Positions 10,224 through 20,587 of a DNA stretch of 64,000 nucleotides are shown here, piece by piece (within the stretch, counting starts at the first letter, position 1; every line of letters starts with the position of its first letter). A program made the position numbers and the translations under genes. The notes under the pieces were generated by a model. It searched no databases. It was given only the letters and a program-made list of their open reading frames with translations, and was not told the DNA's origin. The DNA is from Zygnema cylindricum (Eukaryota; Streptophyta; Zygnematophyceae; Zygnematales; Zygnemataceae): NCBI GenBank assembly GCA_037447655.1, contig JBBHKE010002973.1, positions 292,322-356,321 of the forward strand, read 5' to 3'.

Positions 10224-10293
10224 TGGTAAGAGCTGACGGCTACGCCTCGCTCTGCCGATCGGAGGTTCGAGTCTTGCCGGACTTGACCTTTTT
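10224..10293 (+). other. tRNA-like module antisense in Copia B 3' LTR
   Basis: The plus strand, antisense to Copia B, shows TGGTAAGAGCTG (10224-10235) as an A-box or D-arm match. GGTTCGAGTCT (10264-10274) is a near-perfect B box or T loop, and TTTTT at 10289-10293 resembles a Pol III terminator. The 5' LTR copy (27957-28026) keeps all three with a few changes. A complete cloverleaf was not obvious. Confidence 0.55.
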
Positions 10294-10502
10294 GTTGAGA
10301 GTGACTTAGGTCACTCTTTAGTCCTGCCTATGGAGCTGAGGCAACCATGGCTCCTCCGCCCTCTCTCTCCTTCAGTGACTACAACAAGTATAGGGGCTAG
10401 AGAGAGAAGGTGGAGGCACACTGCCTGTGCTTTTCTTTTAGCTAATTAAGACCTATAAAATACCTCCCCTAAATCTAGTGATTTCAACACTCCCTTTATT
10501 TT

Positions 10503-11940
10503 CTAGTCTAATTTTAGTTTCTCTTTTAATCCACACTTTTCTCTACAATATTTTAACTTGGGAGAAGGCACAAGTTTTGTCATTATATCAGCCACCATTT
10601 CCCCATCACCCCTATACACCAAATTCACAATTTTGTTTTCCACCTTTTCCCTCACAAAACTTAGTCTTATGTCCATATGTTTTGCTTTAAAATGGTGTTT
10701 TTTATTGGCTGCAATTGCAATTGCAGCCTGGTTTTCACATAACACTTCATGAACTCCCTTCTTTATATACCCCAGTTTTTGCAATAAAGACTTGACCCAC
10801 ATCAGCTCTTTCACAGCAAAACAAGAAACCATGTACTCGGCCTCCATAGTGGAATGAGCAACCACCTTTTGTTGCTTGCTACTCCAACAGCAAGCACCCT
10901 CCCCCACATACAACACATACCCAGAAGTACATCTTCTCATAGGTGCATCCCCATAACAGGCATCACTCCAATTAGTGATGTCAGTGTGCTCCCCTCCCAA
11001 ATAAAACCATAGATCCCTAGTTCCTACCAGGTATCTCATAACCCCAATCTCTCTTTCTAGGATCATTAAGACTCCCACTGAGGACTCCAACTGCTGCTGC
11101 TATGTCCGGTCTGGTACAATTCATAAAGTAGATTAAACTTCCTACAACCTGTCTGTAAGGAATAAATTTTGATAAACTGTCTTTATTCTGGACTCATCTG
11201 ATCATCTAAGATTATCACTCATCCTTCTACACTCCCATCACTTAATTTCTTCAAGTCCATGGGAGTGGTACAAGTGTTTGCCTTTTCCATCTAGAATTTC
11301 TCAAGCATATTTCCTATAGCTTCTTTCTGAGTAAGTCTGATAATCCTCTTCTCCCTATCTCTTTCCATTTGAATTCCCAATATGTATTTTGCCTCCCCTA
11401 AATCCTTCATGTCAAAACTGCTTCTAAGATCTTTCTTTAACTTATTGATCTTTTCCATAACCTTTCTTAACACGAACAAATCATCCACATAAATTGCAAT
11501 GAAAATAACACCATTCTCATCCTCAAACATGTAAATAGAATGGTCAGAACTTATCCGGATATATCCTAGACTGGTGAGAAACTCATCTAGTTTCTTATTC
11601 CATTGTCTGGGAGCATGCTTCAGTCTATATAAGGACTTTATGAGTCTGCAGACTTTGCTTTCCTCTCCCTCCTCTACAAAACCCTCGGGTTGCCGCATGA
11701 AGATTCTTCCTCTAGTTCACCGTTGAGGAAGGCTGTTTTAATATCCATCTGGTGTATTTCCATGTCTTCCGCTGCCGCTAGACTAAGGAGAATATTTACA
11801 GATGGGAATCGAACCACCGGAGCAAAAGTCTCCTCATAATATATTCCCTCTTTTTGAGTGAACCCCTTTGCTACCAACAGAGCCTTATATCTCTCAATGG
11901 TATTATCTGGGTTCAGTTTTAGTTTAAACACCCATTTACA
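10503..11940 (-). pseudogene. Copia B reverse transcriptase and RNase H
   Basis: Minus-strand pieces in several frames cover the RT (FKLKLNPDNTIERYK, EETFAPVV, MRQPEGF, YVDDLFVL) and RNase H (WSDACYGD, HSTMEAEY). Breaks occur near 11930, 11690 and 11290-11090. The usual CDNQAA motif reads CENQAAIAIA, so a catalytic-region Asp has become Glu. Sequence similarity to Copia A is high throughout. The copy cannot encode an intact enzyme. Confidence 0.88.
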
Positions 11941-13049
11941 CTCTATGGGTTATCTGTCTTGAGGACAATCCACCAGCTCCCAGGTATTAGCTTCTATGAT
12001 TGAAGCCATCTCATCATTTATGGCTCTGGACCCATCTATCTTTCTTCGGACCGTCCATTGCCTCTGAGATGATTGAGGCTCATCTGGGTGAGATAGCTTT
12101 GTTACCTTGTGAGCAGCATGTTTCTCTTGTAGCCTTTTGCTGCTCCTTCGTCCTCCCTCAAAGTCAGAAGCTGGAATGGAGGGAAGTCTTGGATTCCTTC
12201 GTACTGTCTCATCATCTCCACAATCCATGGAAACCGGTTCCGACTCATCTTCCTCTTTCTCCTCAGAGTGTATAGAGGTATGTGGAGATTTCGGTATATC
12301 TCCCCTATCTTGGATCTCCCCTGCATCTGCAATTATTTTTTCGCTTGTGTCCTTTCTGGAAAGATCTGAGTCCTCTTCACTTTCGGACTCAAAACTGATT
12401 TTTATTTTCTTAGTGTATTTGAAGGGATCGAATGACTTTCCTTCATCCATGACAACTAGATGCTTTACCAGAATGATATCTTGTTTAGCTAAGTCATAGA
12501 CTCTATATCCCTTGACATCCTCATCATATCCCACAAAATATCCTGGTATTCCCTTAGCATCTAGTTTGCAGTTTTTCTTATCTGTGTCAAGACTGTAAAC
12601 TTGACTGCCGAATACTTTCAAGTGAGAAATATCCGGATTCCTTCCAACCCATCTCACATAAGGTGTCATTCCTTTAATGGCTGAGGTGAGGACTCTATTC
12701 TTAGTGTAGTTAGCACAATTCATGGCTTCTGCCCAAAATCTTCTTCCTATTTTCTTGTCAGGCAACATACTACATACAGTATCTCCCAGAGTCCGGTTTA
12801 ACCTCTTAGCTACCCCATTTTGTTCTGGATTATTTGGTACAGTTTTCTGATGCTGAACTCCCTCATCTTTCAAGTATTCCTCAAACTGGTTATAGTGTAC
12901 TCTCCCCCATTATCACTCCTTATTCGCTTAATGGGGGCTCCGTGCAACTTCTCACTCCAAGCTTTGTATTCTTTGAAGTACTTTGGTGTTTCAGACTTTG
13001 TTTTTAGGAAATAGACTCTAGAATATCTGGACCAATCATCTATAATTGT
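11941..13049 (-). pseudogene. Copia B integrase, C-terminal half
   Basis: From the Gypsy A junction the minus strand reads TIIDDWSRYSRVYFLK, then IRSDNGGEYT with the second catalytic Asp, a frame change near 12870, and NPEQNGVAKRLNRTLGD. The catalytic Glu of GVAER is Lys here. The remainder (GRNPDISHLKVFGSQVYSL, GYFVGYDED) is the integrase tail, followed by an acidic linker up to the RT. The matching N-terminal half lies at 25450-25863. Confidence 0.87.
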
Positions 13050-14234
13050 TGTCAAGCTTGTGTGCGTCTTCGGCACATTTGCACTCCCAGGAATTCCGGG
13101 GCCGCATTCCACTTTGTACGGACTCTAGCGTACGGAGAAGGAAAAGGACAACTAGCCGGATCAAATCTTTATATTTTCACTCTGGAGCCCTACGCAATTT
13201 AGTTCACCTGAAACGGAGGCCGAACGGCGGAGTTAGTCCCGTGCAAAGCGTCTGCTCCATTATATTGTGTGTTCTATGTAGCTCTAGTAGAGGGATACAT
13301 TAGAGAACGACACGTAACCTTTGGGATTATCCCGTAGATCCTATTGTTAGCTGTCAGTAGGATGTTAGTTTAGGCCCAACAGTCGGGCAAAGCATTAATG
13401 ACTTTGGGTCAAAGTTAGGCGGTTTCACGTCGAGTCAGAACTTTGTTTCCATTTTGTGTATCATAGGAGGACCCTCAGCCGCTAATCTAGCTGGGACCAG
13501 TCGTCTAACTTTTAGCCCTGAGTGTAGTACAGTCTTTTTTGTCTTATATCCGTACAATAACAATTGCTGGGCCCTGATTGGCTTGTCACATTGCTTTGAC
13601 TTTGGAACTTGCAGTAGGACAAACTCTGGTTGTATAAGGCACTTTGGGGGCGAAAGAGACAGGTTGCTTTTCAGTACTGTCTCCTGAGAAAACCCCCAGA
13701 GAATTAAATCAATCTTTCTGTTGGAGAACGGTTCCATTGTGTCGTTGACTCTATTGCCATCTTTGTTTTGGATTGTCTTTTGTGGAGACCGTAGCACGCG
13801 TGGGTAGTTGGCACTATCTCCTCTTTTGGGCGGTTTGGACTTTCGCTGTTTGAAACTAAGAAGAGTCTTGTCGGATCCTTGCGGTGGAACCGCGAGGGGT
13901 GAGGGAGACTCATACCGGTCTTCGGGCCATTGGGAGAGGTTTTCTTCTGCTGAGTTTGGTCATCGTTGCACTCCAGGGTATGTGAATTCGCTTCACCATT
14001 ATTATTTATTTCTATCTTTAATTCCATTCTCTTGGGCAAGGTGATATTGTTTAATCTGAAAAGCCGATATTTGTTATTTCTATATTTCTGCGTGGGAGTT
14101 ATTTGCACACTCTTGTGGTCATCTTTGGGTTTGTCCGGAGTTTTTGCGGAAAGGATCGGACGACTCTCATTTCCTTCCTATTCTTTGGAGAGTAGCTGGG
14201 AGTGTGGCATTTAGTGGGCTTCCAGCGGAGTAGC
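13050..14234 (+). repeat. Gypsy A 5' terminal repeat (block Y)
   Basis: 1185 bp, from TGTCAAGCTTGTG to GGAGTAGC. It repeats at 24059-25241. Unlike the 3' end, it is not followed by block X but directly by the self-priming site. It contains a TATA box and probable transcription start, so this Y alone can drive full-length transcription. The related G2 element also begins exactly with TGTCAAGC at 30131. Confidence 0.9.
13633..13680 (+). promoter_or_regulatory. Gypsy A TATA box, probable RNA start and self-primer
   Basis: TATAAGG at 13633-13639 lies about 30 bp upstream of GCTTTTCAGTACTGT (13666-13680). That 15-mer is the exact reverse complement of the sequence immediately after block Y (14235-14249). 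In the Tf1 model, the 5' end of the RNA folds back, pairs with the primer site and is nicked to prime cDNA. The TATA spacing puts the RNA 5' end at or just before the 15-mer. Transcription start itself is inferred. Confidence 0.72.
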
Positions 14235-14249
14235 ACAGTACTGAAAAGC
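14235..14249 (+). other. Gypsy A self-priming site
   Basis: ACAGTACTGAAAAGC begins at the first base after the Y repeat, where an LTR element keeps its primer-binding site. No TGG-initial tRNA complement is present. It pairs perfectly over 15 nt with 13666-13680. The G2 element has a different sequence at the same place that pairs with its own LTR, which supports function. Confidence 0.75.
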
Positions 14250-14336
14250 GACCCTGTCTCTTTAGGTTAAAGAGGATAGGTGCTCAGATCGAAGTACTTT
14301 TATAAGGGGATTTAGATCTTCTTCTCCAGTCAGCTA

Positions 14337-17208
14337 TGGGGGGAGGAGAAGCCCAGGATAAGGATCTTCATGGTGTCAGATCGACGAGCAGGAGATGTAG
14401 GAGGTGGCGGCCCAGTAGAATAGTCACAGGTGCCCGAGGGAGCACCCCCCTTTGGCTCACCTGTACACATAGAGCGGTTTCTTAAGGGAGAAATGCCCCG
14501 GGGGGTTGCAGTCGACACTCCTCCTACGCCCCCAGAGAGAGACCCTCTCCTCTACCTCTTCCGGTCTTTTCCCCTGAAAACTTTCCGACGTTGTCCGAGG
14601 CTGCCAAGGCTCGGGCTACGGAGAAGGTAGAAAGACAGACTTTTGCTCCCCAATCCCGTAGGAAGGGTTTGGCTCATAAGGAAATGGTCCCAGGCCAACC
14701 TCCCGAGGTGGTACGTTATACCAGATCCAAGGCTCCGATAGTGGAGACATACATGGATCCTGAATTTTTGTCGGAGCCTAACCGACCTGGTCGTAAGCAG
14801 ATTCTAGCCCTTCACAATATCCTTGAATTGAAGGTTAAGAATGAGCTGGTGCAACGGGTTGCCAGAAGCGACCGAGCTCGGATCATATGCCCAGTGGGAG
14901 GAGTAGTGGAGATCCTGAGTAGCTCGTCCGAAAGTGGCTCTCCCATCTCAGTCCGAGAGCAACCGGAGATGCCGTCTACTTCACCATAACAGCCCTCCAT
15001 ATCTCATGAAACTGCTACTAGTAGACCTTCTAGGGGCAGAGCCACTTCTCGGGGCCGGACCAGGGAAGGGAGTAGCAAGCGGAAGTTACCTGAGCCTAAG
15101 AGAGATTTTCGGTTCAACCATCGGGACAGCAAAGGTGATTTGCTCCCCTAGTCAAAGAAGAGCCATTCTTTCCTTCTGCCTCAATTCCCCCAAGTTCCAT
15201 GTCTCCTGCCGCACCAGTTGTCCGACCATCCGAAGGACTATGGCGTTCAAGGCCTACGGCCCCCAAGGTACCCGGTTTGGGGATTGCGGATCTCTCGGGT
15301 GTGGTGAGCAGCACCCAGAAATTGGTTGAGATTCTGCGATCGCAGGATAAGGCTACGGCGGGGGTCGGACCCGTCGCAATAGATTGGGATGCCCTTGAAG
15401 AGGAAAGGAAGAGAGCATTGGAACAGGAGCTGATCCTGATACGGGAGGCTAGACGGAGATCTGGGGGAATCCTTAGTGGACAGGTAGCACCTCCTCGTAG
15501 AACCGGTCCCACGACGGAAGTACAACCTCTGGATCAGGCAACTCCTCCTGTCACGCGAGATCCTCGGACTTCACCAGAACCGAGACCTGAATCTCCTCTT
15601 CAACGGGAAGGGGAGGAAACAACAGGGCCTAACAAAAAGGGGTTGGGTGCAGATTTGCCGAGTAATCCGATAGCCACGGCTACAGATCTCCCTACATTTG
15701 TCTCGGTCAAGGGATCTTCTACCGTGGAGGCCGTGGTGCAGCTACAACCCGACCAGAGACTACACATTTCCCTCGGGCTTACCACTCCTCCTCCATCACC
15801 ACCTCACGCCTTTTCTCCCTCGCAATCAATCTTCCTCGCGGGAGCAGTCCGTGGGTCACCAGGTCCACTTCGCCTATCCCCCAAACCAGACGTCTACTCG
15901 CCACCTCACAGACGGTCGCCATCCTCTATTTCCGGAACTCCTCTTCCCGAAGATTCCCAGAGGCGACCTAGGAAGCAGACTCCTTTCAGGAAACAGTCAC
16001 CTTCTCCTCTAAGCTCCCAGTCTTCACCTTCCCCGCCGTCATCCATTCCCCGGGGAACTAGACCTCGTCTTCACATACCATCGGAAGAGGAAATTCTCCG
16101 TCAAGCACGCGCTTCTCCTGGATATAGAAGAGCAGAAGACTATCCAACTTTTTCAAGATCAAGACCTTCCTCAGCGGGGGGGGGGGGCACTGTTGGTACA
16201 ACCGCCCTTCCTATTGGAGGAGGGACCGGTTCGGATCTCGAGGTAGCAGATTCTGGGGCAATCTCACCGGCTCAGTTTGTCAGCTCGACCGGACAGGCGT
16301 CACCAAGGTTCACCAACCCTACCGAAGAAGAAAGGAGAATGGGAGACGTCCGGATCTTCACCGGAGACAACTCGGGAATTGCTTTCTCTGATTTTGAACT
16401 GCTGTGGAAATCCTTCACGCAGTCCGAAATAAACAAATACAGGGGAGGGGCCATTCCTGCAGATTTTGAAACCACCCTGTTTCCGATGATGGTAAATTAT
16501 CTAGCCGGAGGAGCTTTGGCGGATTATAAGGAGCGTCAACCTTTGTTGATGGCCCCCAGTATCAAAATATCGGATCCGGATCTGGACGCCGAGACTCTTT
16601 AGGCAGTAGCCGACCTGGCTGCCGCAGCCGCAGCTCCTCTCACCCCCAATTTCACCATGGATATGAAACTTCAGGCCCAAGGCAGGGCCTATGTTAACCA
16701 CTTGCAGGCGTTACAGGCAGCCGAAGCAGCCACCAGGATGGTTGCCAATCCTTATCCTTGTACCACTCTTTTGGACGCTTGGAGACTTCTTTACACAGAA
16801 AGGAACGAAACTGCCATCAAGGAGTTCACAGACTTCCGCTGTTTGAAGAATGAAACTCCACAAACGTTGTTCAACCGCCTCGCCAGCCTCTGCCAGAAGA
16901 CCAAACTGTCCACCATCGATACACCGACTATGGCCACCACGTATTATGTTGTTGTTCGAAATTCCTTCGGGCCAACAGGACAGGCAGCTCTGGACAATTG
17001 GAGTGCCAGCCAGGCTATACACGATCGGAATCCCACAGCTCAAGAAATTTCATTGGCGGCTATGAAATTGTATGATCATTTTGTTCATAGCGAGGCACGA
17101 GAAAAGGCTGTTACCCGGGAAATCCAGAGCCAACTTTGCAGGTTTCGCCGGGGTAAAATCCCTCAGCCTCGACGAACAGACAGAACTGCAAGCTTTGCGG
17201 AAGCTTAA
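14337..17208 (+). pseudogene. Gypsy A gag
   Basis: Gag probably starts at the ATG at 14337 (MGGGEAQDKD; G2 has MGGGEVRKK at the same place). It is shifted between frames early: 14591-14989, then 15199 onward. From 15199 one frame runs to 17208, broken only by TAG at 16600-16602 (CAG in a plausible ancestor). Its first 370 residues are Pro/Ser/Arg-rich linker. The retrotransposon gag/capsid-like region follows (about 16330-17150), including the WRLLYTERNE and ETPQTLFNRLASLC blocks. A frameshift near 17140 leads into the zinc-knuckle part. Gag would form the virus-like particle. Confidence 0.83.
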
Positions 17209-18316
17209 AGGGAAACAGGAAGCAGAATCCCGACCAGAACCTGCAATGGGAGGAGATGAAAAAAAATTTCTTTACGACTGCCTGAACTGTAACCAGACCG
17301 GTCACAGATGGAAGAGGTGCCCCCCGAAAGCTCAAACCAGAACTCGCCATCAAACAGAAGGAGTTTGAGAGAGAGCGTGCGGAACGAACAAGGAAACAGC
17401 AAGAACGCAAACAAGGAGGCGGGGGAGAAGACCGAACTCAGGTCACTAAGGAAACCTATAAACCTATTTCACGCTCTGAAACCGCCAAAATGTCTCAATC
17501 CCAGTTGAGACAAATCCAACTTCCGAAATTCGATGACGCTCAAATCTCTAATGAGCTAAGGGGGAAGTATACTACTGAGGGGTCAAAATGTGAAGCTTGT
17601 GGGTTCATGGGACACAAAGAAGGACAATGCTTTCGGAAAAATGGGGTTCCGAAGGAGATGATGCAGTATGCATTGTTTACATGCGAAGGGGAAACTGCCG
17701 TTAATCCTCTGCCACTACAACTTTTGTATCCTTGGGGACGATCTCCAACTGACCCAGGCCCCAACAGACTGACACCGAACATATCATTCAGCAACAGAGC
17801 ACTCAGTTGGCCGCTTTGGCAACAGAAGTGGCCGCTCTCCGATTGAAATCCTCTGCCCGCACTCCTCAACCTCTTACGCCGGCACAGAAACTGCAGAAAC
17901 AAAAACAAGAACTGCTACAAAAGCTAGCGGAACTGGAGCAGCAGACCACGGTGGGTGGAGATGATGATGACCTGCTGGGTTGGGATATGGAGCCACCAAA
18001 GGTTCTTCATGCTCGAACATTTCTGTCCGGAGCATGGAACGTTGGTGTAGGAGACAGTCGCAGGCAATTGCGCTCTACAACGGCCTCCCAAAGAAAAGAT
18101 AAACAACCGATGGAACAAAAGGACCACAGTCGGAAAGCCACAGGTCCCTTATCCTTTACCCCACGAGCAGTCCTTCTGAACAGTAACATTGGACTGGGAC
18201 TCAAGCCGACCGACCCGCCTCCTCCGGCTCCGACGAAACTTCCTCCTGGTTTTGAAGATTACAAGAAGACACAACCGAAAGAAAAAACTTCAACCACTGA
18301 AACAGATCAGGAGTAG
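17072..18316 (+). pseudogene. Gypsy A nucleocapsid region with two zinc knuckles
   Basis: One CCHC knuckle, CLNCNQTGHRWKRC, is encoded at 17279-17320. A second, CEACGFMGHKEGQC, lies at 17589-17630, about 270 bp downstream in another open segment. Both fit C-x2-C-x4-H-x4-C. Between and after them are charged, Gln-rich linkers, including a short coiled-coil-like stretch near 17870-17950 (QKLQKQKQELLQKLAELEQQ). Several frame changes interrupt the region. The role is presumably RNA packaging, but the tail after 17700 is unrecognised. Confidence 0.75.
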
Positions 18317-18489
18317 TTCGACAGATACATGGTTGAGAGACCGTCCACAGATCCGCCAGTTACACCTCCTACGGGGAATTCTGACGCAGAGAGTGAGGAA
18401 GCTGGAGGGGGGAACAGGAGAAATCGGAAGACGAGGACTCACCCATTTCATCGCCCAAAGCTCTCCCTCCTTCCTCCAAACCGGCAGTT

Positions 18490-18996
18490 ATGCTTGTACG
18501 ACACTTGATGCCCTTCGCCTTGACGCATGTCAAAACTCTGGCTTCCTCCCACAACCTGCATGAAGAAACCGTCATTCAGGCATTATGGGAAGAAATTCAC
18601 ACTAGGAGGAAAAAGGTCGCGTTGGCAGAACCGCCCAAGACAGTCTTCATGTCGGCAGAACCAAAAACCTCTATGGCATATAGGGATTATAAGACCCTTT
18701 CGGTGGCTCTTATTCTCAACAGGACGGGAAATTTTAAACTTAATGGATACGGCGGGTACCAGGATGCAGTGGTGGATATCGGAGCTCTTCCAAACTTAAT
18801 AACTACATCAGCATTACAACAAATGCTCGAGGAACTCCGACCAAAAATCAGTCAAAGTGACATATGCTTAAGCACAGTCAGCAGTGGCAGCCAACCAGTA
18901 TATGGGATCATTAAAGCCATGGAAATCGAATTTTTTGACGACGCATGCCAGCACGTGCACATTCGGCTTCCCTTCCTAGTGGTAAAAGGTAAGTAA
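18490..18996 (+). pseudogene. Gypsy A aspartic protease region
   Basis: The segment has a retropepsin-like core, DAVVDIGALPNLITTSAL, then a hydrophobic second half ending in HVHIRLPFLVV. The active-site motif reads D-I-G-A rather than D-T/S-G-A, so activity is doubtful or the motif has mutated. The frame stops at TAA 18994-18996. The same frame resumes (18997-19560) through two more stops into the methyltransferase motif I, so protease and methyltransferase were one polyprotein. The frame before 18490 is broken. Confidence 0.7.
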
Positions 18997-19437
18997 TTTG
19001 AAATTTTGCTGGGCATGGCTACGTGGACAAGGTTGAACATGGAGTTGAGTGTATGGAAGGAACAAGTTACAATCTAAAACCCTGAGGATCCGAAAGGCAC
19101 AAAAGTGGTGGTCCCCTTGGATTTGTGGAACCGGGGAAAAACGACTGTTCCGGTGTCTAGATGCTATCCCGTCTACTCTGCCTCAACCCCTTCGGAGCTG
19201 TTGAAATACTCTAATGATATCGCTGATTCTATCTAGCAATTCCCTATTACCAAGCGGTGGGAAAGGGAGTATCAGAACCGATTGGTACAGATGGCCACAC
19301 TTTGGAGGGAAGTGGACAAGAGCTTAACTGCAATATCACCCGGAGCAGCAAAAATCCCCCGGGCGGAACTTCCAACGGTTACTAACAAAGAGAAAGACTT
19401 TAATCTACAATTGGTGTCACTACAAATCCCGCTTTCA

Positions 19438-20400
19438 GGACTTAGGATTCTATCCCTATTTTCTAGCATTAGTTCCGATCTGGAAGCCGTCCTAAAAGCT
19501 GGATACGAAGTAGAAACTTACTCGGCAGTCGAGATTGACCCGGACGCCCGTGCAGTCAGTGAGTACCCGCCTGCAACAGCTGCACCAACTTTACCCACAG
19601 CAACTCCCGGTGTCCGCCATGTCCAACTCTCATCGCACGCTTCCCCAGAATGTGGATAATATCACATATTCCCATTTGGAAAAGCTCGGAAGGGTAGACC
19701 TTGTAATCGTTGGATGGCCATGCCAGGGGTATTCGTTAGCAGGAGAGGGCCGAGGACACCAGGACGTCCGTAGCAGAACTTTTTTTCAAATGACCAGATT
19801 AATAACAAAGTTACAGGAACGTCAGGACACACCAGTGGGGTACGTCTTGGAGAACGTTCACCCCACAGATGATAAGAGAAAACAGGTGGTCAACAGCTGG
19901 AACCAAGTGACTAAGGTTCTAGGGACTCCCATAGTGTTTGATGCAGCTCAGATCGGATCGAGAGCCCACAGAGTACGGGCATATTGGACCAACTTGGTTC
20001 CCCTTCCAATCCTCCAACAGCTGTTGAAAACACAGGTTACGGATCCCAACATTACGGTCCAACAGATCCTCGGACCGGGGCGACTGGCCACACCGGTGAT
20101 CACAGCCGACAAAGCACCCTTCTTCTGTTGTAATAAGCCTGGGTATCCACGGAGAGCCCTACCAACTCTGGTATCTTTTCCTAACAGCCACGCTTACCGG
20201 AAGAATGCACCAGGAATGATCATTGACAGTAGAATCGCCACGTGGACAACGCCAAATATTACAGAACGGGAACAAGCAATGGGGTTTCAACCGGGAACCA
20301 CAGCTGCGCCAAGGGTATCAGCCTCAACACGGTGCACTTTAATCGGACAAAGCATGGATTTAAATGCAATTACCTGGGTGCTGAAACATTCTCTTGCATT
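19438..20400 (+). CDS. Retrotransposon-encoded C5 cytosine DNA methyltransferase domain
   Basis: The motifs occur in canonical order. Motif I: LRILSLFSSISSDLEAVLKAG, with an acidic EIDPDARA strand. Motif IV: VIVGWPCQGYSLAG, with the catalytic Cys. Motif VI: YVLENV. Motif VIII: QIGSRAHRVRAYW. A target-recognition-like region of about 100 residues follows, then motifs IX-X: EREQAMGFQPGTTAAP and LIGQSMDLNAITWVL. Motif I is in the protease frame and the rest in the 19535-20587 frame, joined by a one-base shift near 19560. Downstream TGA at 20585 is in frame with RT, so the domain sat inside Pol between protease and RT. The family transfers a methyl group from SAM to cytosine C5. Motif order differs from plant DRM enzymes, which are permuted. 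Confidence 0.88.
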
Positions 20401-20587
20401 CTCAAGCCTCCAGTCTCCACAATCACGGACAACATACCTTCAAGCTCCACAGTTGGTGGCCATGCAAGCAACTCTAAAGCTAGAGGGGGGGAGAGAGACA
20501 AGGAGGGAAAAATTCACATTCACCAAATTCCCAGGAATTTCCTCAGTGGGGAGGAGCAATGACACACTGGACCCAGGAGTTTCCTGA

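Larger units (their letters stand above)
8464..10489 (-). repeat. Copia B 3' LTR, enlarged by an insertion
   Basis: Minus-strand start TGTTGAAATC at 10489 and end GAATTACA at 8464. It spans 2026 bp, but removing the 1030-bp insertion and one 6-bp duplication leaves 990 bp, exactly the 5' LTR length. The gag-start equivalent (ATG GGG GAC ACA) is retained 20 nt before the end, as in the 5' LTR. A purine tract, AATAAAGGGAG, lies just upstream on the minus strand. Confidence 0.9.
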
